Counted from the stretch's first letter, positions 36,946 through 46,522 are shown. The stretch is DNA of 64,000 nucleotides from Bifidobacterium longum subsp. infantis ATCC 15697 = JCM 1222 = DSM 20088 (GCF_000269965.1 NC_017219.1:1-64000); one strand, 5' to 3'. Notes: generated by a model from the sequence alone, not told the origin. Numbers and translations are program-made.

Positions 36946-38862
36946 ATGACTCAGACCAACAATCTCTATGACGTCGTCGTCATTGGTGGCGGGCCGGCTG
37001 GCCTGACGGCCGGCCTGTACCTGGCCCGCGCTCGCTACCGTGTGCTGATTCTTGAAAAAGATGATTTCGGCGGCCAGATCACCATCACCAACGAAGTCGT
37101 CAACTATCCGGGCGTGGGCCGCACCACGGGCCGCGCGCTCACCCAAACCATGCGTCAGCAGGCTCAGGACTTTGGTGCCGAATTCCTCTCCGCCGAAGCC
37201 ACCGGTCTCGACGTGGATGGTGACATCAAAACCGTGCACACCTCACGCGGCGACCTCAAGACGTTCGGCATCCTCATCGCCACCGGCGCCAGCCCGCGCA
37301 AGCTGGGCTTCGAGGGCGAGGCCGAATACGCCGGCCGTGGCGTGGCCTACTGTGCCACCTGCGACGGTGAGTTCTTCACCGGCAAGGAAGTGCTGGTGGT
37401 CGGCGGCGGATTCGCCGCGGCCGAGGAATCCGTGTTCCTGACCAAATACGCCTCCAAAGTCACCGTGCTCGTGCGCGAACCGGACTTTACATGCGACGCC
37501 GCAGTGGCCGCCGAAGCCAAGAACAACCCGAAGATCGACGTGCGTTATCAGGTCGAGCTGAAGGGCGTCACCGCCGGCCAAGGCGGCCTGCGAGAAGCCT
37601 CGATCCTGAACCTTGCCACCGGCCAGACCGAAACGTGGAAGCCCGCCGACGCCGGCACCTTCGGCGTCTTCGTGTTCGCCGGCTATGTGCCCGCCACCGA
37701 TCTGGTGCGCGGCGTAGTGGAGCTCGATGATCACGGTTACGTGGTCACGCACGACTACCTCGAAACCTCGGTGCCGGGCGTATACGCGGCCGGCGATCTG
37801 CGCGTCAAGAACCTGCGCCAGGTGGTCACCGCCACCGCCGACGGCGCGATTGCCGCCGTGGAACTGGAGCGTTATGCCAAGCAGATGAGCGAGAAAACCG
37901 GCTTGGTGCCGCCGCGTCCCACTGCTTCCGCTTATGAGGAGTCCGAGGCCAAAGCCGCCTCCGCCGCTTCGGCCGCTGGCACGACGCCCGCCCCGGCTCC
38001 CGCCAAACGCAGCGCCGATGCCGCAGCCGCAGCCAGCGCCGCCAAGAAGTCCGGCGAACTGTTCTCCGCCGCCATCAAGCAGCAGCTTGGCGTGGTCTTC
38101 GGCCGCATGACCCGCCCGGTCACCCTTGCCCTTGAGCTGGACAGCACCCCGCTTTCGGCGGAATTGCAGGGCTTCATCGGCGAGATGGTCGCGTTGTCGA
38201 ATGGCAAGCTGAACTCGGTCGCCGTCGATGCCGCAGGGCTGATCACGGCGGTGGATGGTGCTTCTGTGCCTACTTCTTTGGTGGTTGGCGAGCCATTGGC
38301 CGTCACTTTGCCGGACGGCACCGAACTGCCCACTTATGGTTCGTTGGACGATTCCGGCCGCGCCACATTCGACGTCGCCGGCGTCCTGCCGCTCGCCCGC
38401 CCAACTGTGCGCATCTGCGTGCCGGCTGAGGGCGACGGCAAAGCCGGCAAGGACGGCAATGGTTCACTGGTCTTCACCGGTCTGGCCTTCCACGGCGTAC
38501 CTTCCGGCCACGAGTTCAACTCGTTCGTGCTTGGCCTGTACAATGCGGCCGGTCCCGGCCAGCCGCTGGGTGATGACCTGGTCGAACGCGCGAAGTCCAT
38601 CACGGACCCGCTGAACATCATGATCCTCGTCTCGCTCACCTGCACGATGTGCCCGGAAACCGTGCTTGCTTCCCAGCGCATTGCCTCCCTGAGCCCGGCC
38701 GTGCGCGCCGAAGCCTACGACGTCTCGCACTTCCCCGAACTTAAGGACCAGTACGGCGCGATGAGCGTGCCCTGCATCGTCATCACCCACGCCGACGGCA
38801 CCCAGCAAGTCGAATTCGGCAAAAAGAGCATCCCCCAAATGCTCGAACTGGTCGGCGCGTAA
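36946..38862 (+). CDS. AhpF-like disulfide reductase with reversed domain order
   Basis: 638 residues. The N-terminal half is a thioredoxin-reductase-like flavoprotein: FAD loop VVIGGGPAGL, redox pair C136-A-T-C139, NADPH loop VVGGGFAAAE. An Ala/Lys-rich linker (about 325-370) leads to tandem thioredoxin-fold modules with a CTMC pair at 566-569 near the C-terminus. In E. coli AhpF the thioredoxin-fold domain is N-terminal; here it is C-terminal. It should pass electrons from NAD(P)H to AhpC. The start at 36946 has GGGAG; the 23-codon extension is in repeat DNA. Confidence 0.9.
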   Translation: MTQTNNLYDVVVIGGGPAGLTAGLYLARARYRVLILEKDDFGGQITITNEVVNYPGVGRTTGRALTQTMRQQAQDFGAEFLSAEATGLDVDGDIKTVHTSRGDLKTFGILIATGASPRKLGFEGEAEYAGRGVAYCATCDGEFFTGKEVLVVGGGFAAAEESVFLTKYASKVTVLVREPDFTCDAAVAAEAKNNPKIDVRYQVELKGVTAGQGGLREASILNLATGQTETWKPADAGTFGVFVFAGYVPATDLVRGVVELDDHGYVVTHDYLETSVPGVYAAGDLRVKNLRQVVTATADGAIAAVELERYAKQMSEKTGLVPPRPTASAYEESEAKAASAASAAGTTPAPAPAKRSADAAAAASAAKKSGELFSAAIKQQLGVVFGRMTRPVTLALELDSTPLSAELQGFIGEMVALSNGKLNSVAVDAAGLITAVDGASVPTSLVVGEPLAVTLPDGTELPTYGSLDDSGRATFDVAGVLPLARPTVRICVPAEGDGKAGKDGNGSLVFTGLAFHGVPSGHEFNSFVLGLYNAAGPGQPLGDDLVERAKSITDPLNIMILVSLTCTMCPETVLASQRIASLSPAVRAEAYDVSHFPELKDQYGAMSVPCIVITHADGTQQVEFGKKSIPQMLELVGA

Positions 38863-38893
38863 GCCGCACGACCTCAGGTACTCAACAGCAACA

Positions 38894-38967
38894 ACAACGA
38901 TTCTGCCAAAATCGTGACGTACATCGACTGATGCGATCGATGCGCCCGACTCCGGCAGAATCGTTGT
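38894..38967. terminator. Bidirectional terminator-like palindrome
   Basis: ACAACGATTCTGCC (38894-38907) and GGCAGAATCGTTGT (38954-38967), then TTTG on the plus strand. It lies between the convergent ends of the AhpF-like gene and the MFS gene. It is related to the palindrome at 40630-40694. Confidence 0.65.
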
Positions 38968-38978
38968 TTTGCGGCATC

Positions 38979-40265
38979 TCAGCCTCGGTCTTCGACGGCC
39001 TTCGTGACGTTTCTGTCGCCGAGGTACTTGACCAGGCTGATGCTGATCAGGGCCACAACGAACAGGCCGGTGAGCACCGGGATGAGTGCGGCGTAGCGGT
39101 GGGCCTGATCAGGCGCGTGGGCAACTACGAACGAGGCCAACTGGTTGCCGGACAGACCAGCGAATGCCCAGGCGCTCAGCGTCAGACCGTGCGTGGTGGA
39201 GACGGTTTTGGTGCCGAAGTGCTGATCAAGCAGCACGGGCAGCGTCGAGAAACCGCCACCATAGCCCGCGTTGACGAGGAACAGCATGGCCAGCACGGCC
39301 CACAGCAGAGCGTTGTCGATGCTGTTGGTGAAGATCTGCAGCAAGCACACGGCAATCGACATGATGAAGATTACCTGATAGACGGTCTCGCGGCGCTTCA
39401 GGTGGTCGGAGAGTGTGGAGAAGCCCACGCGGCCAGCCGTGTTGAACACGGAGTCCACGGCGAGCACCAGTCCGATGATGCCGGAGATGGCGGCGGCAAA
39501 CTTGGCGGGGCTCAGGTTGGCATACTGCGGGAAGGCCTTGAGCACATCGTGCAGGATGTCCTTCTCTTGGCTGATGAGGGCCAGGCCGCAGGTGATGTTG
39601 ATATAGAAGGCTATCCAGATGCCCCAGAACACGGGCTTCTTGAGGATTGTCTTGCGGCTGACGTGTGAGGTCGCGGGATCGTACACCCAGCCGGCCGGAC
39701 GCTTGATGAGCAGGAAGCCGACGAACATCATCACCGCGTAGACCGCGGCGAGGATGAAAAACATGCTGACCAGGCCAACCGTGCCGATGAGATATTCCAT
39801 CAGTGGGCTGGCAATGGCCTTGGCCAGGCCGAAGCCGGCGACGGCGATGCCGGTGGCGAGGCCCTTGTTGTCGGCGAACCAAAGCATCAGGTTCTTGACC
39901 GGAGTCAGATAACCGACGCCCAGGCCGATGCCCATGATCGCGCCATAACAGATGAACACGCCCGGCAGGAAGTTCAGGGCGATGCTCACGCCCGTGCCGG
40001 CGAAGCCGACCACGAAGCAGACCATGGAGACGAGTGCGGATTTCTTGATGTTTTTCTCCACCATTGGCCCGGCAAACGCGGCGGACATGCCGAGGAAGAA
40101 GATGGCGAGTGAGAAGCCCCATTCCACGGAGGCGGGGCTGGCGTGGAGACGGTCAGCGATAAGCTGCTTGAACACGCTCCAGCAATAGACGGTACCGATT
40201 GGGATATGAATCAGCAGTGCGGGAATAATCGCGCTGGTCCAACGATTCTCGGTAAACCTTGCCAT
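38979..40265 (-). CDS. MFS transporter, OFA (oxalate:formate antiporter-like) family
   Basis: A 428-residue, 12-helix transporter. The N-terminus (PALLIHIPIGTVYCWSVF) and SVEWGFSLAIFFLGMSAAF match the OFA subfamily, which moves small monocarboxylates or dicarboxylates. A central cytoplasmic loop near residue 200 separates the two six-helix halves. The ATG at 40265 was chosen because membrane-domain similarity starts there; a 28-codon extension is less likely. Palindromes of one family flank it on both sides. In bifidobacteria formate or a related acid is a plausible substrate. Confidence 0.85.
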   Translation of the reverse strand: MARFTENRWTSAIIPALLIHIPIGTVYCWSVFKQLIADRLHASPASVEWGFSLAIFFLGMSAAFAGPMVEKNIKKSALVSMVCFVVGFAGTGVSIALNFLPGVFICYGAIMGIGLGVGYLTPVKNLMLWFADNKGLATGIAVAGFGLAKAIASPLMEYLIGTVGLVSMFFILAAVYAVMMFVGFLLIKRPAGWVYDPATSHVSRKTILKKPVFWGIWIAFYINITCGLALISQEKDILHDVLKAFPQYANLSPAKFAAAISGIIGLVLAVDSVFNTAGRVGFSTLSDHLKRRETVYQVIFIMSIAVCLLQIFTNSIDNALLWAVLAMLFLVNAGYGGGFSTLPVLLDQHFGTKTVSTTHGLTLSAWAFAGLSGNQLASFVVAHAPDQAHRYAALIPVLTGLFVVALISISLVKYLGDRNVTKAVEDRG

Positions 40266-40629
40266 ATATGGACGGATCCTTTCGTAACTGGTGTACGATG
40301 ACCTGCCGACCCGAACGAGAGTCGCACCGCCCATATCCACGCACATCACGACGGCATGCCCCCGTGAACCATCCGGGCTGCACGAATCGAATCAAATCGA
40401 ATCGTGCGAACTGCGAACAATTCGCTAAACATCCTTGGTGTGCATTTCATCGGCGCTGCTGGCTCTTGTCGACGCCGACAAACAGAACTATAACGCTGTT
40501 ATGGGGTTGCTGTGGCTGGTTTCTGCGGTTGGAGACCGTGAGCTTTCTCACATCGAAAACAGTTATATGAGGGTATTGATGTGGTCGATACACGACGTCT
40601 GCTCGTGGACGCGGCATATCCCTTGGAAC

Positions 40630-40694
40630 ACAACGGTTCTGCCAAAATCACGGCGTGCATCGATTGACACGCCCGATTTTGGCAGAACCGTTGT
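40630..40694. repeat. Palindrome with 20-bp perfect arms
   Basis: ACAACGGTTCTGCCAAAATC (40630-40649) and its exact complement at 40675-40694 flank a 25-base loop. It is the same repeat family as 38894-38967. It serves as a likely terminator for the truncated ATPase gene (minus, ending 40711). The rest of 40266-40629 is a promoter-side spacer with no gene. Confidence 0.65.
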
Positions 40695-40710
40695 TTCACC
40701 CCTGGCAATG

Positions 40711-41182
40711 CTATGGTCTAAGCGTTCTGATGGGGGCCACCATGACACCGTCTCGGCGGGTGAAACTGTATTCACCTGTGCCTGTCGCCACCATAAGGAA
40801 ACTGGGTTTTGACATGGTGGTGGTGTCGATTTTGTCGGCGAGCTTTATTAGGTTGGCAGCACCTTCTTCGATGAGTCGGTTCCCTCCCAGCTTGACTTCG
40901 ATGAGCCCGTATCGGCCATCCCGCAGGTGAAGGACCGCATCGCACTCAAGCCCAGTTCTGTCGCGGAAGTGGAACACATCGCCATCGAGGGCGTCTGCGT
41001 ATACGCGGAAGTCTCGTACGCACACACTTTCAAACAACAGTCCAAAAGTCTCGAGATCTTTGATGAGGCTGGCTGGCCCGATTCCTAATGCTGCCGCTGC
41101 GATGGAGGGATCGACAAAATGTCTGGTATCTGAAGTGCGTATTACACTCTTGGAGCGCAAATTTGGATTCCACGCAGGCATA
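40711..41182 (-). pseudogene. DUF4143 ATPase, C-terminal fragment cut by an IS
   Basis: About 155 codons matching the DUF4143 C-terminal half: PAWNPNLRSKSVIRTSDTRH, FVDPSIAAAALGIGP and the nuclease-like GLIEVKLGG. The reading frame is intact but the AAA domain is absent, because homology ends exactly where the IS3-type element begins (about 41183). The missing N-terminal half is not found beyond the two insertion sequences, so DNA was deleted or rearranged. Confidence 0.88.
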
Positions 41183-41185
41183 TCC

Positions 41186-42626
41186 GATAAGGGGATGCGG
41201 ACGGAAAGTTGGACGCTTGGGCGTCCGGATTGGAGTCCGCATGTTTTCGATGGAGGATCGGCGCAGGGCCGTTGACCTGTATTTCACGGAGGGCATGACC
41301 ATCAGGAAGGTCATTGCCGAGCTTGGTTACCCGTCCGAGGGCGCGCTGGTGAAATGGGTTCGCGAGGACCCGCGTTACACGGGCGCGTGCAGGCGTTCGT
41401 ATACGCTGGAATGCAAGACGAATGCGGCCAGACGCGCGCTCGAGGGCGAGCCCCTCGCCCGCGTGGCGCGCGACGCGGGTTGCACGCCGACGAGCGTGTA
41501 CCAGTGGATGCGCCGCTACCGGAGCGAGGGGATACTGGGACTGATGGACAGGAGAAACGCGCCGATGCCGGCCGAACCGATGCCCGCGGCCGGCGATGAC
41601 GTGGAGGAGCTGCGCCGGCAGGTGGAGGTCCTGCGGCTGGAGAACGCGGTGATGCGGGAGACGATCGATGTTTTAAAAGCCGACGACCCGCGCCTCGACC
41701 CGTCCATGCTGACGAACAGGGAGAGGACGCGGGTCGTCGACGCGATCAGGGGTGAATTCGGCCTGGCGGCCTGTCTGAAGGCCGTGGGGCTGAAACGCAG
41801 CACCTACTATTACGAGCGCGGCGCGATCGCCGCGGGCGACAGGTACGCCGTGCTGCGGGCCCGCGTCGCCGGCCTGTTCGAGCAGGGTGGGCGCGCATGG
41901 GGATACCGGACCATCCACCGCATGCTGCGCCTTGACGAGTCCGACCCGATCGTCGTCTCGGAGAAGGTCGTCAGGCGGATCATGCGCGAGGGGGCCATGC
42001 GGCCCGTGTACCTGAAGCGGCCGAAGCGGTGGAGCTCCTACGCCGGCGAGATCGGCGAGGCCCCGGCGAACCTCGTGGAGCGGGACTTCCACGCCGACGC
42101 GCCGAACATGCTGTGGGTCACGGACGTCACCCAGTTCACCATGGACGGGTACAAGTGCTGGCTTTCCCCGGTGGTCGACTGCTTCGACGGGATGGTGGTC
42201 TCCTGGACCTTGTCGCGCTCCCCGAACGCCGACATGGCGAACCGGATGCTCCTTGACGCGGTCGCCACGCTCAGGGACGGGGAACATCCAATCATCCATT
42301 CCGACCGCGGCTGCCACTACCGGTGGGACGAATGGATCCGCATCTGCGAGGAGCACGGGCTGATCCGGTCGATGAGCGCCAAGGGATGCAGCCCGGACAA
42401 CGCGGCCGCCGAGGGGTTCTTCGGCAGGCTCAAGAACGAGTTATTCTACGGGCGGGACTGGAGGGGCGTGGGCTACGAGGAGTTCCGCGAACGCCTGGCC
42501 GCCTACCTGACCCACTACAATGAAACCAGGATCAAGAAGTCACTGGACTGGATGAGCCCCGTGCAATACCGCAGAAGTCTTGGACTGGCCGCCTGACCGT
42601 CCAAAAAAACATCCGCACCCCCTAAC
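41186..42626 (+). mobile_element. IS3-family insertion sequence
   Basis: About 1.44 kb with imperfect terminal inverted repeats of 27-28 bp. The left end near 41188-41215 (TAAGGGGATGCGGACG then TTGGACG) matches the complement of 42599-42625 (TAGGGGGTGCGGATG then TTGGACG). It contains a single transposase gene. The right end abuts the IS256-type element at 42627 without spacer DNA. Confidence 0.85.
41241..42596 (+). CDS. IS3-family transposase (single OrfAB frame)
   Basis: 451 residues. An N-terminal helix-turn-helix part (MTIRKVIAELGYPSEGALVKW and a second HTH, PLARVARDAGCTPTSVYQWMRR) is followed by a leucine-zipper-like stretch (about 110-145). The rve integrase core has D in WVTDVTQF, D in IHSDRGCHY, and E in SPDNAAAEGFFGRLKNE. 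Unlike most IS3 elements, orfA and orfB are one frame with no programmed frameshift. Nothing obvious disables it. Confidence 0.92.
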   Translation: MFSMEDRRRAVDLYFTEGMTIRKVIAELGYPSEGALVKWVREDPRYTGACRRSYTLECKTNAARRALEGEPLARVARDAGCTPTSVYQWMRRYRSEGILGLMDRRNAPMPAEPMPAAGDDVEELRRQVEVLRLENAVMRETIDVLKADDPRLDPSMLTNRERTRVVDAIRGEFGLAACLKAVGLKRSTYYYERGAIAAGDRYAVLRARVAGLFEQGGRAWGYRTIHRMLRLDESDPIVVSEKVVRRIMREGAMRPVYLKRPKRWSSYAGEIGEAPANLVERDFHADAPNMLWVTDVTQFTMDGYKCWLSPVVDCFDGMVVSWTLSRSPNADMANRMLLDAVATLRDGEHPIIHSDRGCHYRWDEWIRICEEHGLIRSMSAKGCSPDNAAAEGFFGRLKNELFYGRDWRGVGYEEFRERLAAYLTHYNETRIKKSLDWMSPVQYRRSLGLAA

Positions 42627-43981
42627 GCCCGATTTTTTGCGCACTTTCGGATTCCGGGTCTGACGTAAGAGGGCATGGCCCGCGTCCTGTGTACGATTTT
42701 CATTCGCCAAAACAAAAAACCGCGATTGGAAGCCAGGAGACGGAACCAAGACCCTCGAACATCATACAGATCGACCAGAACCTGCTCGAGACCAGGCTCG
42801 ACCGCCTGGTCGCCGAAAAGGTCGCCGAGCTATTGAACGCGATGCTCGACGCCGAGGCCGACGAGATCGCCAAAGCCGCCAAGTACGAGCGCACCGGGGA
42901 GCGGAAGGCGTACAGGGCCGGCCACTACGACCGGAGCCTGACCGCCAAGGCCGGCAGGCTCGCGTTGAAGGTGCCCAAACTCAAGGGCGCGGTCTTCGAG
43001 TCCGCGGTCATCGAACGATACCGGAGACGCGAGGAGAGTGTCGAGGAGGCCCTCATCGACATGTACCTGGCCGGCGTGAGCACCCGGCAGGTGGACGACA
43101 TCAGCCAATTGCTGTGGGGCGACAGGATGCCGTCCCAGACCCTGAGCGACAAGCTCAAGAAGGTGTACGGGGAGATCGAGGCGTGGCGCACGAGGCCGTT
43201 GGAGGACGAGTACCCGTACGTGTTCATGGACGGCGTGTGGCACAAGCGTTCATGGGGCGGGCACGTGGAGAACGTCAGCGTCCCGGTCGCCATCGGAGTC
43301 AACGCGGAGGGGCACCGCGAGGTGATCGGCGTGGCCGAGGGCATGAAGGAGGACAGGGACAGCTGGGAGCAGTTCGTCCGCTCCATGATCGAACGCGGCC
43401 TGAAGGGCGTGCGCCTGGTGGTCGGCGACCGGTGCGCCGGACTCGTCGCCACGGTCGGCTCGATGCTGCCCAAGGCGAGATACCAGCGGTGCATGGTGCA
43501 TTTCATGCGCAACGTGCTCTCGAAGACGCCGCCGACACACCGCGAATGGGCGTCCGCCGCCCTCAAGGCCATATTCGCCATGGAATCCCGGGAATCCGCC
43601 CTGGCCAAGGCCGAACAGGTCGCCACGGAGATGGAATCCAGGAGGCTCAAGGCCGCCGCGAGCTGCCTGCGCGAGGGCGTCGGCGAGACGACGACCTACC
43701 TGCTGGACGAGTTCCCGGACGGGCACCGCAGGAGGATCCGCACGAACAACATGATCGAGCGGCCGGACAGGGAGATCCGCCGGCGCACGCGCGTGGTGGG
43801 CGGCTTCCCCGACGGGAACAGCGCGTTGATGCTCATATGCGCCCGCATCCGTCACGTCACCGCGAACGAATGGTCGACCCGCCGCTATCTCGACATGTCC
43901 CGGCTCGGTGACAACCTCGTGGAAGCGAACTGACTATCGCGCCATGGACGGCCACGATCCAAAGTGCGCAACTTTTCGGGC
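42627..43981 (+). mobile_element. IS256-family insertion sequence
   Basis: About 1.35 kb. The left end (42627, GCCCGA then TTGCGCACTTT) is repeated in inverted form at the right end (about 43957-43981). One mutator-type transposase lies inside. Its left end touches the IS3-type element, and its right end cuts into a glycosyltransferase gene. Confidence 0.85.
42689..43933 (+). CDS. IS256-family (mutator-type) transposase
   Basis: 414 residues. The N-terminal AEADEIAKAAKYERTGERKA and YRAGHYDRSLTAKAG segments are typical of IS256. Catalytic residues are expected at D in VFMDGVW, D in VVGDRCAGL, and E in NNMIERPDREIRRRTR, which are all present. Full length, with no stops. The start ATG is at 42689; an internal start near 42760 would still give a functional-length protein. 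Confidence 0.93.
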   Translation: MYDFHSPKQKTAIGSQETEPRPSNIIQIDQNLLETRLDRLVAEKVAELLNAMLDAEADEIAKAAKYERTGERKAYRAGHYDRSLTAKAGRLALKVPKLKGAVFESAVIERYRRREESVEEALIDMYLAGVSTRQVDDISQLLWGDRMPSQTLSDKLKKVYGEIEAWRTRPLEDEYPYVFMDGVWHKRSWGGHVENVSVPVAIGVNAEGHREVIGVAEGMKEDRDSWEQFVRSMIERGLKGVRLVVGDRCAGLVATVGSMLPKARYQRCMVHFMRNVLSKTPPTHREWASAALKAIFAMESRESALAKAEQVATEMESRRLKAAASCLREGVGETTTYLLDEFPDGHRRRIRTNNMIERPDREIRRRTRVVGGFPDGNSALMLICARIRHVTANEWSTRRYLDMSRLGDNLVEAN

Positions 43982-45526
43982 ACTACCCAGGCCGATACTT
44001 GGCTGATCGAAGATCATACCGACGATTTCTTCTGCGATCAGGTATTGCGCGGTCTTGCGCGAGACTTGCGTTTGACGGAACAGGCGTTGAACGAATCGAT
44101 CACTTTGCAGCAGCATGTCGACGCGAATCGCATTCTGCAACTGTACGAACGTTTGGTGCGTATCTTCACCGCAAAAGGATGGTCTTTCGAACGCAAACTG
44201 TACGCATCGACTTCTCGCGAAGGCAACAAGGCCATGAATCTGAATTCGTTCATCGGGTTGATGGGCCACTCGTTGAAGCGTGTGGAAACGTCGGATGGCG
44301 TGATTTTGCGTGACGTGCGCGAGGACGAATCTCCGGATTTCGTGATGCGCGATTCCGAATATGTGTTGACATTGGATGCCGATTCCATGCTGCTGCGCGA
44401 TTACTGCCTGCGTTTGGTGTACCAGATGGAACAGCCGGGCAACGAGCGTATGGCCGTGATTCAAACCCCGTATTCCTCGTATCGTGGTGCGCCGACGCGA
44501 ATCGAACGCATAGCGGCCGCCACCACCGACATTCAGCACATGCTGCATCAGGGCATGACGTACTATGATGCCACGTTCTGGGTGGGTGCGAACGCGGTGA
44601 TTCGCAAGGCCGCGCTTGACGACATTTGCGTGGTCTCAACTGAGGGCACGCGCACGGTGAAAACGTATATTCAGGATCGCACGGTGATTGAAGACACCGA
44701 ATCCAGCATTGATTTGGGCTATTTCGGCTGGCATTTGGTTAATTATCCGGAGCGGTTGAGTTATAGTGCCACGCCTCCGGATTTCGGCTCGCTGGTGGTG
44801 CAGCGGCGACGTTGGGCGAACGGTGGTCTGCTAATCATCGGCAAATTCTTCCGCATTGTGCATGCCCGGCATCAGCAGGGCAATGATGTGAAGCTGGGCG
44901 AGTGGGCGTTGCGCGTGAACTACATGGCGTCCATCGCATGGTCGAGTTTCGGCTTGATGTTCCTGTTGGCGTATCCGTTCGATCAGCGGTTGCTGAGCCC
45001 GTGGGTGGTGCTCGCTTCGTTGCCGTATTTTGCCACCATGTCGAGTGATTTGAAACGTAACGGGTATAAGCGTTCTGATATTTTCCGTATTTACGGTTTC
45101 AATATCGTGCTGTTGACGGTGAATCTTTCCGGTACGCTCAAGTCGATTCAGCAGGGCATGACGAACACGAAGATTCCGTTCGCGCGTACGCCGAAGGTCA
45201 ATAATCGTACTGCGTCTCCGGCATTGTATGTGACGATGCCGTGGGTGATCATTATTTATTCGTGCATGGTGTTCTATGCCGATACGTTTTCGCATAATTG
45301 GGGTAGCGCGGTGTTCGCCGGATTCAATGCGATCGTGACATTCTGGGCGCTGACCGCATATATCGGCATCTGGCATTCCGTGCAAGACATGGTGCTCGGT
45401 CTGATTCGCTGGTTTTTCGTGCCGATCAAGGAGCCGCAGCAGGAGGCGGTCCGCAAGAAGTCCTCTTGGCGTGACACCCTCTACTTTGGCGACCGCCAAA
45501 TGATCTACGAGTCCCGCCCGCTCTGA
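43982..45526 (+). pseudogene. Family 2 glycosyltransferase, 5' end lost to IS256
   Basis: About 515 codons of a membrane GT2 enzyme resembling cellulose-synthase-type proteins. It retains the LTLDADSML motif (second Asp pair), the ED acceptor motif in RTVIEDTES, the QRRRW motif, and about six C-terminal transmembrane helices. The N-terminal membrane segments and the first nucleotide-binding motif are missing. Homology begins directly after the IS256 right end (GTTQADTWLIEDHT). The remaining frame is intact, so the loss is probably recent. It would have made a cell-surface glycan. Confidence 0.85.
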
Positions 45527-45714
45527 TTGATATGCGCGTGCCGGGCCGTTCGCGCGTATTCCGAAAGCATAAAAGAGTTGTTATCTTCGTGTGAAGGTAT
45601 CATTGAGGTACAAACTTTTGAAAACCTTGTCCGTATCGGCTTGCCGGTCGGTCGGAACGGGCTGAGAAGGTTTGCAAATCCGCAAAGAAGGTTTCCGCCG
45701 TGCTACTTGTCCTA

Positions 45715-45880
45715 CGTTAGAAGTGGCTAGGCTAGGGGCGGGTCGAAGCGACCTTGTGTCGAGCGCCTCCTAGGGTCCGATGGGAATGGGATCGTCCGTG
45801 CGGAGGGACGGTAAACAAAGCCTTCGATGGCGCGGTAATTCCGGGAGCAAGACCCATCGTGCTCCCGGTTTTTATACATA
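45715..45880 (+). ncRNA. Structured RNA candidate with intrinsic terminator
   Basis: Non-coding stretch with several strong helices: GGTCG/CGACC, an outer TAGGGGCG/CGCC-TCCTA, CGTCC/GGACG and GCC/GGC. A terminator CCGGGAGC/GCTCCCGG followed by TTTTTAT lies at about 45841-45877. The terminator loop contains CCCATCG, complementary to the upstream CGATGGG at about 45778-45784, so a pseudoknot or switch is possible. It matches no RNA family that I can name with confidence; a displaced ribosomal-protein-type leader is one possibility. The rest of 45527-46045 shows no gene. Confidence 0.5.
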
Positions 45881-46045
45881 TGGCAAGGGGTTGCGTTGGC
45901 GGATGGCGGCAGGTGGAAGACAATCCGCGCGCAAGCAGTTGCATATGCGCAGCGTTTATCCCAGAAGAGAATGGTGTTGCGCTGCTCAAACAATGTTGTC
46001 ATCGAAATCAACTAGGACGCAGATAATTTTCTGCACTTTCTAGGG

Positions 46046-46522
46046 GTGGATTGTCTGCTGCCACGAAGCGTATATCAAGACAAGAATAATCGACGGAAAT
46101 CGGTTTCTAGGCTTTTCGTTGAGTTATCTCAAAGTACTTTGAGTGATGAGACGTTACTTTCGGGTATGCGCTGTCTTCATGACGAGGCGACCATTGACAA
46201 GAAAATCGCGGTCATGAATTTCATGCTACAAGCCGAGTCCGCTCGATTAACGTCGGTGCTAAAATGCGCGGAAAATGATTCAGTTTATTCGTTTTTCATA
46301 GGCGATGGCAATCATTGCGTTGGAATCACGTTGCATAAAGTGCAAAATCCGATCGATCCAGATGGAAAGGTCTATTTTCCGAGATCTTTTCAGTATTATG
46401 CCCGCGGAATTGAGTCCATGAAGGATTTTGCAGACAAACTTGACGTGTCGAGCATAACTTTGGTGCCTGTCCCATCGCCGGTTGATACAAAACCTGTCCG
46501 TCACAGAAAGCGAAAGAAGTAG
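46046..46522 (+). CDS. Hypothetical protein, AT-rich
   Basis: A 158-residue open frame from a GTG (46046), with no recognised domain. The middle (LHDEATIDKKIAVMNFMLQA) is helical and the C-terminus is very basic (PVRHRKRKK). Base composition is clearly lower in GC than the neighbours, suggesting recent acquisition. The ribosome site is weak (TAGGG too close), and an internal ATG near 46165 is possible. It sits between the structured RNA and the LacI regulator, with no clear partner. Confidence 0.5.
   Translation: MDCLLPRSVYQDKNNRRKSVSRLFVELSQSTLSDETLLSGMRCLHDEATIDKKIAVMNFMLQAESARLTSVLKCAENDSVYSFFIGDGNHCVGITLHKVQNPIDPDGKVYFPRSFQYYARGIESMKDFADKLDVSSITLVPVPSPVDTKPVRHRKRKK

Noticed and set aside
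43964..45526. Intact glycosyltransferase gene
   Set aside because: The first codons lie in the IS256 terminal repeat, and N-terminal membrane and nucleotide-binding segments are missing.
45754..46043. Short open frames over the structured RNA
   Set aside because: Several overlapping frames on both strands with no ribosome sites; the terminator hairpin interrupts them.
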